Source of the DNA: Deltaproteobacteria bacterium
Lineage (GTDB): Bacteria; Myxococcota_A; UBA9160
Assembly: GCA_020849175.1 (NCBI GenBank)
Contig: JADLGR010000198.1
Span: forward strand, 1-36,687
Direction: 5' to 3'
Length of the DNA: 36,687 nt
A program made the translations under genes and the position numbers. Positions 1-8,710 of this stretch are shown here, piece by piece. Every line of letters begins with the position of its first letter. Positions within the stretch are counted from its first letter, which is position 1. The notes beneath the pieces are model-generated. The model searched no databases. It saw only the letters and a list, made by a program, of their open reading frames with translations, and was not told the DNA's origin.

Positions 1-898
1 CGGCCAGTGCGTCGACCAGCTCCTCGCGAGCATCGAGCAGGACTGCGAGGAGCTCTCGTCGCACGCCCGTGGCCGTCGTATCTCGCGCGGCGTGTAGGAG
101 AACGAAGGTGAGGAAGGCGTCCCAGTGCTGGAGCCGCTCGGAGAATCGCGCGATTTCCTCGTCTCCGAGTGGCGCCTCCGCCGCGCGGGCGCGCTCGGTC
201 TCCGGCGTGCGCTCCGGCGCTTCGAATCGCAGATCGGCGACGACACCGGCGACTGTCACGCGCGCACCGGCGAGCGCCACCGAATCGACGAGTCGCTGTG
301 TGCGTGAGGAGTCGCTCTCGGGGATCACGAGGGGCAGAAACGTGCGCAGGTCCGCCAGCGGCCGAGCGAGATCGACGTGAAACGACCCGAGCAGCGGGTG
401 CACCGAGCCCTTGATCCAGCTCCAGAGCACGCCCGAGATCGCTGCGGACCCTCCGTCGGGACGCCGCACGCGCGAGTCGATCACGCGAAAGCGCAGCGAC
501 CCCGATCCCGGCTCGACGAGCGGCTCGAGCAGGACCTCGATCTCGCCGTCCCAGTCGACCGGGAGCGCGCAGCGCTGGGCGAGCCACGTTCCGAGCCGCG
601 CGCGGGCGAGGGTGCGAAGGCGAAGGCGTCCGGCCGCGTCGTCGAAGCGGGGGTCGAAGAGCGCGAGGCGGGCGCAGTCGTGTCCGTCGTCGAGCACCGG
701 CGCGCTCGGTCCCGGTGCGGTGTAGAGCTGACGCACGAGTGTGTCGCGAAGGAAGGAGAAGTCGAGCTCGAGCGGGAGCGTGACGCCGGCGGCGTGCGCG
801 ACCGGCGCGGCGAGCAGCAGGAGCGCGGCGAGCGGCAGCGCGGCGAGCCGTGTGGCCGTGTCGCGACGACCGCACGGCCGCACTCGCGGCGCGTTCAC
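1..898 (-). CDS. Exported protein of unknown function (partial, C-terminus off left edge)
   Basis: An uninterrupted minus-strand frame runs from a GTG at 898 to the window edge, giving about 299 residues without a stop. The start overlaps the stop of the upstream recQ-like gene as GTGA, suggesting translational coupling. Residues about 17-40 form a clear signal peptide: Arg-containing n-region, Leu/Ala-rich core, and a likely cleavage site after an Ala-His-Ala-Ala motif. The mature part is rich in Leu, Arg, Asp and Val, starts with an alternating polar/hydrophobic pattern that could be beta-strand, and has two Cys (about residues 74 and 103). I recognise no family. A periplasmic or outer-membrane lipid-binding-type beta protein is possible, but that rests only on the strand-like pattern. 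Existence of the gene is well supported by the signal peptide and coupling; function is unknown. Confidence 0.8.
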   Translation of the reverse strand, partial: MNAPRVRPCGRRDTATRLAALPLAALLLLAAPVAHAAGVTLPLELDFSFLRDTLVRQLYTAPGPSAPVLDDGHDCARLALFDPRFDDAAGRLRLRTLARARLGTWLAQRCALPVDWDGEIEVLLEPLVEPGSGSLRFRVIDSRVRRPDGGSAAISGVLWSWIKGSVHPLLGSFHVDLARPLADLRTFLPLVIPESDSSRTQRLVDSVALAGARVTVAGVVADLRFEAPERTPETERARAAEAPLGDEEIARFSERLQHWDAFLTFVLLHAARDTTATGVRRELLAVLLDAREELVDALA

Positions 899-3390
899 GT
901 CGCGCTGTCTCCGCGATCGTCTCCGCCGGGCGGCCGCGTGTCGGGGCCGCCCGGGCCGCGGCGCCCCCGTCCGCGTCGCCGGCGTCGCCGGCGACGAAAG
1001 CCGCCGGGCGCCGCGTTGTCATCCGGTCGTCCTTCGCCCACGGCGCCGCGAGCGTGCCACGCCGCGTTCGGCCCGGTTCGTACGCGGGGGTCGGCCGCCG
1101 CGCCGCCTTGCGTGTCGCGGTCGGCGCCCGGCGGCACTCCTCGCCCCTCGGGCGGTCGATGCCCCGGCACTGCGGAGAAGGGACGGGCCTCGCGCGGATC
1201 GCCCGGGCCCGGCGCTCGCCCGCGCCCGCGGCGCCGCCCGCGACGCCCTCGGCGCCGCCGCTCCTCTCCATCAGCGGCGGGTACGGAGCTTCCCGCTCGC
1301 TGCCCAAACGGCGCTCCGCCCGTCCGTCCGCCTTCGGCGTGCGGACCGGCGCCCCGGCCGTGCGCTCGCCGCCGGCGCCGCCCCCCGCGCTCGCCGCCGT
1401 GGCGTTCGGGCCGACGCGCGCCGCCCGGGCGCCGGGACGAGCGCCGCGGAGCGTTGCGCGGCGCCTCGAGCGGCTCGTAGAACACCGACGGCCGCTCGCT
1501 CGATCCGCGGCACGTATCGCACATTCCGCACGGCTCGGAGCCCTCCTCGCCGAAGTACTCGCGCAGGTACGCCGCGCGGCAGCCCTGCGCCTCCGCGTAC
1601 GCGGCGACGGCGTCGAGGCGCCGCGCGTCCTGGCTTCGCAGCGTCGCAAACTGGCCGGCGAGCTTTCGGGCCTCGGCCTCGATCTCGTCCGCAGGCACCG
1701 TCACGAACACTGCCGTGGCGTCCCACTTCACGAGCGTTGCTTCTTCGAGCACGGCGAGGAGTGCGCCGGCCACCTTGACGCCGAGATCAGCCGAGAGGGC
1801 CAGTGCCTCGAGCGTGGGCACCTTCTCCTCGCCGGCCCAGCCCGCGAGTGCGCGTGCGAGCTTGTAGAGCTGCTCGGGGCGGACGCGGCTGCGCGAGAGC
1901 AGCGCCTCGTGGATGAGACGGTCCTCGTGTGAGAAGAGCAGGATGCAGTTCGCGCGGCGGCCGTCTCGGCCCGCGCGTCCGGCCTCCTGCACGTACTGCT
2001 CGAGCGACGCCGGCGACTGGTAGTGCAGCACGTAGCGGATGTCCTGCTTGTCGATGCCGAGACCGAACGCGTTGGTCGCCACCATGACGGTCCGGCGTCC
2101 GCGCCGCATGAAGGCGTCCTGCTGCTTCTCGCGGTCGCCCGCGTTCATCTTGCCGTGATAGCGATGCGCGGGAGCTCCGAAGCGGTGGAGCAGGGCGTAG
2201 ATCTCGTCGACCTCGCGCGTCGTCGAGCAGTAGATGATTCCCGGCCGACGAAGCCGCAGCACGAGGCGCATGAGCGCGCGCAGCCGCTGGTCTCCGCTGC
2301 AGCGCAGGACGTCGAACGCGAGATTCGAGCGGTGCGGCGAGCTCGCGATGATCTCGGGATCGCGCATGCCGACGAATCGCTGGATCGCGGTTCGGACCTT
2401 CTCCGTCGCGGTCGCCGTGAGCGCGAGAACGGGCGGCGCGCCGAGGCGTCGCAGGCGCTCGCCGAGCTGCAGGTACGTCGGACGGAAGTCGTAGCCCCAC
2501 TCGGAGATGCAGTGTGCCTCGTCGATCGCGGCGAGCGAGATGCCGGACTGCCCGAGCGCGACGACGGCGTCCTCGGTCGCGAGGGTCTCCGGCGTCGTCA
2601 TCACGAGCAGCGAGCCGCCCCTGGCGATGCGCGCGAGCGCGGCCACGCGGTTTCGGCCGCGAACCGTTCCGTCGAGGCGGACGACGGGCACGTCGCGCCT
2701 AACGAGCTTCTCGTGCTGGTCGCGCATCAGGGCGAGCAGCGGAGAGATCACGAGCACGGGCTTTGGCAGCACCATCGACGGAATCTGGTAACAGGCCGAC
2801 TTTCCGAACCCGGTCGGCAGCACCATCAGCACGTCGCGACCCGCGAGCACGGCGTCGATGACGCGGCGCTGCTCGCGGTGCAGGCGCTCGATCCCGAGCC
2901 GCGCGGCGGCCGCCTGAACGGGGTCGGAGAGGTCTACCGGCTCGGCGTCGAGGACGAAGTCGAGCGGATCGTCCACGTCGAGCGCGTCATCGTCCCAGAG
3001 GCCCGCGCCGGCGGCGGCGGCCTCGAGCTCGGCGGCCACGCCGGCCACCGCACCCGGGTCGAGACCGGCCGACTCGCCGGCCGCCTCGTCGTCCGGCACC
3101 TCGGCCGCCTCGGCCCTTTCGGCGGGCGCCTCGTCGGCCGTCGCGGCCTTTCGCCTGCGGCGGGTCTTCGGCTCGTCACCCGCCGCCGTGTCGGCCGTCG
3201 CGGCGGCTCGGCTCGTCTTGGCCGCCTGGCGCGGCTGGCCGCGCCGGGCACGCGCCTTCGGCGCGGCCTGCGCCCCTTCCGGCGTCTCCTGCGCCTCGGT
3301 GGCCTCGTCGGCTCGAGGCGCGTCAGCGCTGCGGCGCGGGCGCCTTCCCCGCGCGGGCTTCTGCCGTGAAGGCGTCTCGTCTTCGGTCAC
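895..3390 (-). CDS. recQ: RecQ-family ATP-dependent DNA helicase with long Arg/Gly-rich tail
   Basis: A 3'-5' DNA helicase of the RecQ family, 831 residues from a GTG at 3390. Residues 1-135 are low-complexity, alternating basic and acidic. The helicase core follows: Walker A LPTGFGKSACYQ (191-202), DEAH with the RecQ-specific aromatic loop AIDEAHCISEWGYDFRP (288-304), ALTATAT (323-329), VATNAFGLGIDK (437-448) and QEAGRAGRDG (468-477). The zinc cluster C604-x16-C621-x2-C624-x2-C627 has exactly the RecQ spacing. Between motif VI and the zinc cluster lie about 75 extra residues resembling a winged helix, and no HRDC domain follows. Residues 628-831 are an Arg/Gly/Pro-rich tail. Any start further upstream would extend into non-conserved sequence, so the GTG was chosen. 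The stop overlaps the start of the next gene. Likely role is recombinational repair, consistent with rarA in the same minus-strand cluster. Confidence 0.9.
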   Translation of the reverse strand: MTEDETPSRQKPARGRRPRRSADAPRADEATEAQETPEGAQAAPKARARRGQPRQAAKTSRAAATADTAAGDEPKTRRRRKAATADEAPAERAEAAEVPDDEAAGESAGLDPGAVAGVAAELEAAAAGAGLWDDDALDVDDPLDFVLDAEPVDLSDPVQAAAARLGIERLHREQRRVIDAVLAGRDVLMVLPTGFGKSACYQIPSMVLPKPVLVISPLLALMRDQHEKLVRRDVPVVRLDGTVRGRNRVAALARIARGGSLLVMTTPETLATEDAVVALGQSGISLAAIDEAHCISEWGYDFRPTYLQLGERLRRLGAPPVLALTATATEKVRTAIQRFVGMRDPEIIASSPHRSNLAFDVLRCSGDQRLRALMRLVLRLRRPGIIYCSTTREVDEIYALLHRFGAPAHRYHGKMNAGDREKQQDAFMRRGRRTVMVATNAFGLGIDKQDIRYVLHYQSPASLEQYVQEAGRAGRDGRRANCILLFSHEDRLIHEALLSRSRVRPEQLYKLARALAGWAGEEKVPTLEALALSADLGVKVAGALLAVLEEATLVKWDATAVFVTVPADEIEAEARKLAGQFATLRSQDARRLDAVAAYAEAQGCRAAYLREYFGEEGSEPCGMCDTCRGSSERPSVFYEPLEAPRNAPRRSSRRPGGARRPERHGGERGGRRRRRAHGRGAGPHAEGGRTGGAPFGQRAGSSVPAADGEERRRRGRRGRRRGRGRAPGPGDPREARPFSAVPGHRPPEGRGVPPGADRDTQGGAAADPRVRTGPNAAWHARGAVGEGRPDDNAAPGGFRRRRRRRRGRGRRGPGGPDTRPPGGDDRGDSAT

Positions 3391-3595
3391 TCGGTACTTC
3401 CCGACCGCCCTTGCGTCGCCTCGGAGCGCGACGGGGCACCCACCAGGCGGCATTCGGAATCCGCCCGCAGGGCCACCTCGCCAGCCGGTCGGCCGGGCCC
3501 GGTCGCTGTGGGCCGCCGGCTGCCTCTCTCCCGGGCTGCGTCTGGTGCCGGCTCCGGGGTGCGCCTCGCCCTTGCAAGGCGCGCACGACACAATC

Positions 3596-5818
3596 CTAGT
3601 GGGAGACGCCCGGTAAGGCCACCACCTCCGGGTCGAAGCCCCGGGCCCGCACCTCGCGGCAGGTCTGCATGGCGTCCGCGTAGCGATCGAAGCCGAGGAC
3701 ATAGACGTCGAAGCGCTGCGCCGGCGCGGGGCTCCAGGCCACGACCTCGGCGCGCCGTGGTGCGAGGTCGAGGCCAGCGGCGAGCGCGTCGGCTGCCGCC
3801 CGGGTGTCGGCCGTCGCAACCCACACGGCGAAGGGCGCCTCCTGCGGAGCGATCGGGAGCTGCTCCAGCCCGGCGAGGCTTCGCTCGAGGGCGATGCGCC
3901 GGCGGATCGACTCGAGCTGCAGGTCCTCCGCCGAGCGGAGCACCTGGATCTGCACGGCGAGCACCATGTCTTTGCGGACGGCTTGCTGCGACACCGAGCT
4001 GAACAGCCACCCGAGGCCGGGAACGTCCATCAGAAACGGCGTGCCCGTTCGCTGCACCTCCTGGGTGGGCTGGCCCCGAACGCCGACGACGGCGCCGGCT
4101 CCGTCGTCGAGGTGGATCACCGACTCGACGCTCTGCTTGACGAGCGTTGGGCCGACCTCCGCAACGTCGCCCGCGAAGGGCGCCGCGAGGGCCGTGAACT
4201 CGAGGTGCAGATCGAGTCGCACGGGCCCCTCTTCGGGAACGGTCGGCTCGACGCGCAGCGTGACTCCGACGTCCTGTCGCTCGACGTTCTGCGAGATCGT
4301 GAGCGGATCGGCGGTGCCCACGGCAGGCGTCGCGCCGGCGGCCGACGTCTGCGTGGCCGAGATGATGGGGATGTTGTTGCCGACGAAGATCTCCTGCTCC
4401 TCGCCGCTGCGCGCGACGATCTGCGGCTCGGCGACGAGGCGCGTGTCGCCTTCGGTTGCGCCCGCCTTCACGTCGACCGCATAGCCCGGCACCGTCTCGG
4501 TCACGGTCGTACCGTCCGGAGCGATCCTCGTGTAGGTGACCGGATCCTTGAAGAACCGGAGCAGGAAGGATTCGGAATCGTCCCTTGGCTGCGGACCGAG
4601 CAGGGACGGATCGCCGCTGTTGAGCAGGCGCACGAAGCCATTGCCTTCGCTCGGCGTTCCCGGTCGCAGGAAGGGCAGGAGCGTATCGACGGCGACCGAC
4701 AGGGACCCGGTGTCCTCGATCTCCATCAGCGTCGCCTTGACGCTCACGCTCGGCGCGTCGAGGTCGAGCGCCGCGATCAGCCGGGCGACGATCCCGAAGG
4801 TCTCCTCGTCGCAGCGGATCACCAGCGAGTTGGTCGGCTCGTCGACCGAGACGACGAGCTCGCGGCCCGTCAGCGCGCTCGCAGCCGCTTCGGCCCCCGG
4901 CGCATCGCCGCGTGCGCGCTGTCCGCCGGAAGGCGGCTGCGCAGCCTGCTGCACGACCTCGGCGAGTGTCTCTGCGTCCGCGTGGCGGATTCGAACGACG
5001 TGGATTGCACCTTGGCCCGTGGTCGGCAGGTCGAGGCTGCGGACGAACTCCGCCACCTGATCGGTGAGCTCGGGCGGTCCCTCGATCACGAGCGCGTTGC
5101 CGTGCGTGTCGGCGAAGACGCGCAGGCTCTCGGACGCACGCCGGCTCTCCGGGAAGGTCGCCTCGACGATCGGAAGCAGCTCCGCTGCATCGCGATAGCG
5201 CGGGCGCAGGAGGAGCATGCGCCGCTGCGCTGCACGATCGAGCGCGCGCGTGAGCACGAGGACCCGCTGGAGCTGCGCCTCCGTGGCCGAGAGGATGAGG
5301 ACGTTGGTCGGAGCGAAGGCCTGGATGACCGCGTTCCCGCCGAGCAGCGGCTGTACGATCGGCACCAGATCCTCGGCCTTCGCCGCGTGAAGCGGCAGCA
5401 GCGTGGTGACGGGAAGATCGACGAAGGCGCGAGGCGTCGAGAGCGAGACCTCGACGCGGCCCGCCGCATCGGAGAGAGGAACGATCTCGCGGACGCCGCT
5501 CGCTCCGCTCACGACGGCAAAGCCGGCCATGCGCAGGGCGGCGACGAGGATCGAGACGGCCTCCGCGCTGCTCACCGGTCGCGGGGCCGTCACGGTGACG
5601 CGGCCGCGGAGACGGTCGTCGAACGAGAAGGCGACGCCGCTGCGCTGCGCTACGGCGCGCACGATGTCGGCGAGCTCGGCCGCTTCGAAGTGCAGATCGA
5701 TGGTCGCGGAGCCCGTCGCCGCGGCAGCCGGCGCGGGGGAATCGGTCTGCGCGCGCGCGGGAAGCACAGCCAGGGCGACGAGCAGCGCAAGGAGCAGGGC
5801 AGGCCGGCAAAACGCCAC
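3596..5818 (-). CDS. GspD-type outer-membrane secretin with C-terminal SPOR-like segment
   Basis: Multimeric outer-membrane channel of the type II secretion family, 740 residues. The GTG at 5818 was chosen because it puts a typical signal peptide (MAFCRPALLL to ARA-Q, cleavage near 23) at the N-terminus, 24 bases after the preceding stop. Domains in order: N0 (38-112), N1 (about 137-197), N2 (200-265), N3 with a low-complexity insert (271-353), secretin core (354-628) containing VAEPQIVARSG, VGNNIPII and the closing FLMDVPGLGWLF. A final 75-residue segment (663-738) has two half-repeats, FAVWVATADTRAAADALAAG and FDVYVLGFDRYADAM, patterned like a SPOR peptidoglycan-binding domain. This is not standard for GspD. 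No other gsp genes are in the window, so the machine it serves (T2SS, type IV pilus or another system) cannot be settled here. N0 and the absence of AMIN domains favour GspD over PilQ. Confidence 0.88.
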   Translation of the reverse strand: MAFCRPALLLALLVALAVLPARAQTDSPAPAAAATGSATIDLHFEAAELADIVRAVAQRSGVAFSFDDRLRGRVTVTAPRPVSSAEAVSILVAALRMAGFAVVSGASGVREIVPLSDAAGRVEVSLSTPRAFVDLPVTTLLPLHAAKAEDLVPIVQPLLGGNAVIQAFAPTNVLILSATEAQLQRVLVLTRALDRAAQRRMLLLRPRYRDAAELLPIVEATFPESRRASESLRVFADTHGNALVIEGPPELTDQVAEFVRSLDLPTTGQGAIHVVRIRHADAETLAEVVQQAAQPPSGGQRARGDAPGAEAAASALTGRELVVSVDEPTNSLVIRCDEETFGIVARLIAALDLDAPSVSVKATLMEIEDTGSLSVAVDTLLPFLRPGTPSEGNGFVRLLNSGDPSLLGPQPRDDSESFLLRFFKDPVTYTRIAPDGTTVTETVPGYAVDVKAGATEGDTRLVAEPQIVARSGEEQEIFVGNNIPIISATQTSAAGATPAVGTADPLTISQNVERQDVGVTLRVEPTVPEEGPVRLDLHLEFTALAAPFAGDVAEVGPTLVKQSVESVIHLDDGAGAVVGVRGQPTQEVQRTGTPFLMDVPGLGWLFSSVSQQAVRKDMVLAVQIQVLRSAEDLQLESIRRRIALERSLAGLEQLPIAPQEAPFAVWVATADTRAAADALAAGLDLAPRRAEVVAWSPAPAQRFDVYVLGFDRYADAMQTCREVRARGFDPEVVALPGVSH

Positions 5819-5841
5819 GCGGGCAGCGTAGGCGAGGCGGG

Positions 5842-6288
5842 TCAGAAGGAAAGCTCGAAGCCGGCGATCATGCGGTCCGGGTCGGCGTCGAACCAGGGCA
5901 ACATGTGCTCCGGAAGGTCTCCGTGAAGGTGCAGCGCCGAGAGCAGCGCCTGACCCGCGAGCACGCCGTAGAGCGGCGCTCCGCCGTGGTTCGAAGCTGC
6001 GAGCGCCAGCACGTCGTCGCGGCGGACCGGCGCCGGGCCCGGCCGCAGCAGCCAGTGGGGTGTGCTCCGAAAGGGCGGAGCCGCCAGGCGGAACACGGAC
6101 GGGTCGGCGAACGAGCCGGCGCGCGGCGGCAGCGCACGCTCCGTTGCCGAACGCAGCGCCGAAGAGAGCCCGGCGGGTCCGGTGGCGACGGCTGCGTCCT
6201 CGGCCGCGGCGCTCGTGGATCCGAGCAGGAGCGCCATCACGGCGATCCCCGCGTACTGCACGAGCCCGGCAGCGCCCCCCTGCGCCAT
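5842..6288 (-). CDS. Small exported protein of unknown function, upstream of the secretin
   Basis: A 148-residue protein from an ATG at 6288 preceded by a G-rich ribosome-binding stretch (GGGGGGCGAG). Residues about 8-29 form a signal peptide (hydrophobic core AGIAVMALLLG, then an Ala-rich cleavage region before EDAA). The mature part is about 120 residues with no family I recognise, no Cys, and several Pro and His. It ends in GFELSF: a terminal Phe with hydrophobic residues at -3 and -5, as in the C-terminal strands of outer-membrane proteins. The gene sits 23 bases upstream of the secretin in the same direction, so a partner role (pilotin-like or channel accessory) is possible, but nothing in the sequence proves it. 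No lipobox Cys is visible, so it is not a classical pilotin lipoprotein. Coding potential is judged from the signal peptide and operon position. Confidence 0.7.
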   Translation of the reverse strand: MAQGGAAGLVQYAGIAVMALLLGSTSAAAEDAAVATGPAGLSSALRSATERALPPRAGSFADPSVFRLAAPPFRSTPHWLLRPGPAPVRRDDVLALAASNHGGAPLYGVLAGQALLSALHLHGDLPEHMLPWFDADPDRMIAGFELSF

Positions 6289-6390
6289 GCTCGCCCCCCA
6301 CCGCGCGGCGTGCTCGCCCGGGGCGGCTCCGCGCGCGGCACTCTCGAAGTCGGCAGGTCGACAGCAAGCCTTGAGCGCATACGCCGGGCG

Positions 6391-7752
6391 TCAGCGATCG
6401 GCTGCGTCGGGCGGGTCGTCGCGCTCCTTGCGCCAGCGCGCGAGGCGGTCCGCCAGCGCTCCCTCGCTTCCCTCGCGCGTCGGCTCGTAGAACCGCGCGC
6501 CGCGCAGGCGCTCGGGCAGGTTCGGGTCGGGGACGAAGCGTCCGGGAGCATCGTGCGGGTAGCGGTACCCCGCTCCGTAGCCGAGCTCGCGGAGCAGCGA
6601 CGTCGGTGCGTTGCGAAGGTGGAGCGGTACGGCAAGCGCACCGTGCTCGGCAACCGCCGCCGCGGCGCGCTCGATGCCGAGGTACGAGGCGTTGCTCTTC
6701 GGTGCGCAGGCGAGGAAGGTGACGGCCTGCGCGAGCGGGATGCGTCCCTCGGGCAGGCCGACGCGCTCGAGCGCGAGGAAGGCCGCGGTTGCGAGGCCGA
6801 GCGCCGCCGGCTCGGCGTTTCCGACGTCCTCGGCAGCGAAGATCACGAGCCGGCGCGCGATGAAGAGCGGATCGTCACCGGCCTCGAGGAGGCGTGCGAG
6901 GTAGTAGAGCGCTGCGTCCGGATCGCTTGCGCGCAGGCTCTTGATGAACGCCGAGACCACGTTGTAGTGCTCCTCGCGGTCGCGGTCGTGCAGGAGCACG
7001 CGCTGGCCCGCGGCGCGCTGCACCGTCTCGGGCGAGAGCGGCCCCGCGCCCGCGTGCAGCGCGGCTGCGGCTTCGAGCAGTCCGAGTGCGCGGCGCGCGT
7101 CGCCGTCCGCGACCGCGATGAGCGCCTCGAGAGCTTCGGGCGCGAGCGTGACGCCGCTGCGTCCGAGGCCCCGTTCGGTGTCGGCCAGTGCACGCAGCAC
7201 GAGCGTTCGCAGATCGTCCTCGCCGAGCGCGCGCAGCGTGAAGACACGGCAGCGCGAGAGCAGGGCTCCATTGACCTCGAACGAGGGGTTCTCGGTCGTG
7301 GCGCCGATCAGTGTCAGCGTTCCGGACTCGACGTGCGGGAGCAGCGCGTCCTGCTGCGCGCGGTTGAAGCGGTGAATCTCGTCGAGGAACAGGACCGTTC
7401 GCCGACCCGCTGCCGCGTCGCGCCGCGCACGCTCGGCGACCTCGCGGATCTCCTTCACGCCGACCGTCACTGCCGAGAAGGGCAGGAAGCGCGCGGACGG
7501 CACCGGTCCGCACCCGGCGAGCAGGCCCGCGATCGAGGTCTTGCCGCAGCCCGGAGGGCCCCAGAGCACGATCGAAGGCAGGCTGCCGCGCTCGGCGAGC
7601 GCGCGAAGCGGGGCGCCGGGTCCGAGCAGGTGCGGCTGGCCGACGACCTCGTCGAGGCTTCGGGGCCGCATCCGCGCCGCGAGCGGCGCCGCCTTCTCGG
7701 GCTCTCGCCCGGGCTCGCTGGCGAAGAGCTCGAGCGACTCGCCTCCAGGCAT
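6391..7752 (-). CDS. rarA: Replication-associated recombination protein A (RarA/MgsA), AAA+ ATPase
   Basis: RarA is a clamp-loader-like AAA+ ATPase acting at stalled replication forks. From the ATG at 7752 the protein has 453 residues, close to the family norm of about 440-450. The N-terminus carries the family sequence [17 protein letters not shown] (23-39), then Walker A GPPGCGKT (65-72), Walker [21 protein letters not shown] with D124-E125, sensor 1 GATTENPSF, and the C-terminal tetramerisation region with [19 protein letters not shown] and the typical KSNASYLG and LRNAPTSLL stretches. A GTG at 7782 would add ten residues (MARADSYPPS) and cannot be excluded; neither start has a clear Shine-Dalgarno. 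It is the first gene of the minus-strand cluster and is divergent from nadK. Confidence 0.95.
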   Translation of the reverse strand: MPGGESLELFASEPGREPEKAAPLAARMRPRSLDEVVGQPHLLGPGAPLRALAERGSLPSIVLWGPPGCGKTSIAGLLAGCGPVPSARFLPFSAVTVGVKEIREVAERARRDAAAGRRTVLFLDEIHRFNRAQQDALLPHVESGTLTLIGATTENPSFEVNGALLSRCRVFTLRALGEDDLRTLVLRALADTERGLGRSGVTLAPEALEALIAVADGDARRALGLLEAAAALHAGAGPLSPETVQRAAGQRVLLHDRDREEHYNVVSAFIKSLRASDPDAALYYLARLLEAGDDPLFIARRLVIFAAEDVGNAEPAALGLATAAFLALERVGLPEGRIPLAQAVTFLACAPKSNASYLGIERAAAAVAEHGALAVPLHLRNAPTSLLRELGYGAGYRYPHDAPGRFVPDPNLPERLRGARFYEPTREGSEGALADRLARWRKERDDPPDAADR

Positions 7753-7825
7753 GGAAGGAGGGTAGGAGTCCGCTCTTGCCACGTCACGCTACATTCGCCG
7801 GCGCTCCACCCCCGCAGAGGCGACC

Positions 7826-8710
7826 GTGACGAAGGCGTCCGACGTACCGCTGCGACCGCCGCGCTCGATCGGCGTATGCCTGAAGCGCTCACAGCCGCAG
7901 GCTGCGGGAATCGTCCGCGGCCTCGAGAAGTGGCTCGCCGGGCGTGGGCTCGAGGTGCTGCTCGACGAGGAGGCGGCCGAGTGGACGGGCCACGCCGGCC
8001 GCACGCGAGCCGAGCTCGCGGCGGCCGTCGATCTCGTCGTCGTGCTCGGAGGCGACGGCACGCTGCTCTCGGTATCGCGCTCGGCCGGGAGCCGGGCGGT
8101 TCCGATCCTCGGCGTCAACCTCGGGACGCTCGGCTATCTCACCGAGATCGCCCTCGACGAGCTGTTCGCGACACTCGAGCGGGTTCTCGCGGGAGACGTT
8201 CGCGTCGAACCGCGCATGCGTCTCGACGTCGTGGCCGAGCGCGGCGGAGTGCTGCTCGGGAAGTACCTCGCGCTCAACGATGCAGTCATCTCCGGCGCCG
8301 AGCTCGCGCGCATGATCGATCTCGAGACGTGCGCCGACGGGCTCGCCGTCACGACGTATCACGCCGACGGCCTCATCGTGTCGACACCCACCGGATCGAC
8401 TGCGTACTCGCTCTCGGCCGGAGGGCCGATCCTCTTGCCGGAGGTCGCGGCGATGGTCCTCACACCCATCTGCCCGCACACGCTCACGCAGCGGCCGCTC
8501 GTGCTGTCGGACTCGTCGACGATCGAGATCATCGTTCGCTCGCGGGGTGAGGGCGTTCGCGTGACGGCGGATGGACAGGAAGGACATGGCCTGCAGGAAG
8601 GCGACCGCGTGGTGGTGAAGCGGTCGAGTCATCCGCTGCTGCTCGTCTCGTCTCCCGTACGCGATCGGTTCGAGATCTTGCGCGAGAAGCTGCGCTGGGG
8701 GGCGCGGTGA
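7826..8710 (+). CDS. nadK: NAD kinase
   Basis: Phosphorylates NAD to NADP in the cytoplasm, setting the pool for reductive biosynthesis. The protein has 294 residues, usual for bacterial NadK. The diagnostic GGDGT motif is at 75-79 (VVVLGGDGTLL), followed by GVNLGTLGYLTE, the substrate-binding LNDAVI, and the glycine-rich TPTGSTAYSLSAGGPI. The GTG start at 7826 has AGAGG upstream (bases 7816-7820). A TACATT element at 7790-7795 could be the -10 of its promoter, but no good -35 is visible. The stop overlaps the recN start as GTGA, a linkage seen in many bacteria, so the two are probably cotranscribed. Confidence 0.96.
   Translation: MTKASDVPLRPPRSIGVCLKRSQPQAAGIVRGLEKWLAGRGLEVLLDEEAAEWTGHAGRTRAELAAAVDLVVVLGGDGTLLSVSRSAGSRAVPILGVNLGTLGYLTEIALDELFATLERVLAGDVRVEPRMRLDVVAERGGVLLGKYLALNDAVISGAELARMIDLETCADGLAVTTYHADGLIVSTPTGSTAYSLSAGGPILLPEVAAMVLTPICPHTLTQRPLVLSDSSTIEIIVRSRGEGVRVTADGQEGHGLQEGDRVVVKRSSHPLLLVSSPVRDRFEILREKLRWGAR

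Noticed and set aside
898-1480. Frameshift in the RecQ tail
   Set aside because: The Arg/Gly-rich tail looks artificial, but the frame ends exactly at the overlapping start of the next gene, so a frameshift is not needed.
377-1932. Several long plus-strand frames at the left end
   Set aside because: They lie opposite the exported protein and the RecQ tail and are Arg/Pro-rich without motifs, whereas the minus-strand frame has a signal peptide.
3391-3819. N-terminal extension of the RecQ frame
   Set aside because: The added residues are Arg/Pro/Ser-rich and non-conserved; the GTG at 3390 is adequate and leaves a 205-base gap for a promoter.
3387-5810. An 807-codon minus-strand frame overlapping the secretin
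   Set aside because: It is a different frame of the same strand as the secretin, Arg/Ala/Gly-rich with no motif; the secretin frame has all expected domains.
5905-8550. An 881-codon plus-strand frame across the secretin, rarA and nadK
   Set aside because: It is antisense to rarA and out of frame with nadK; no recognisable protein features.
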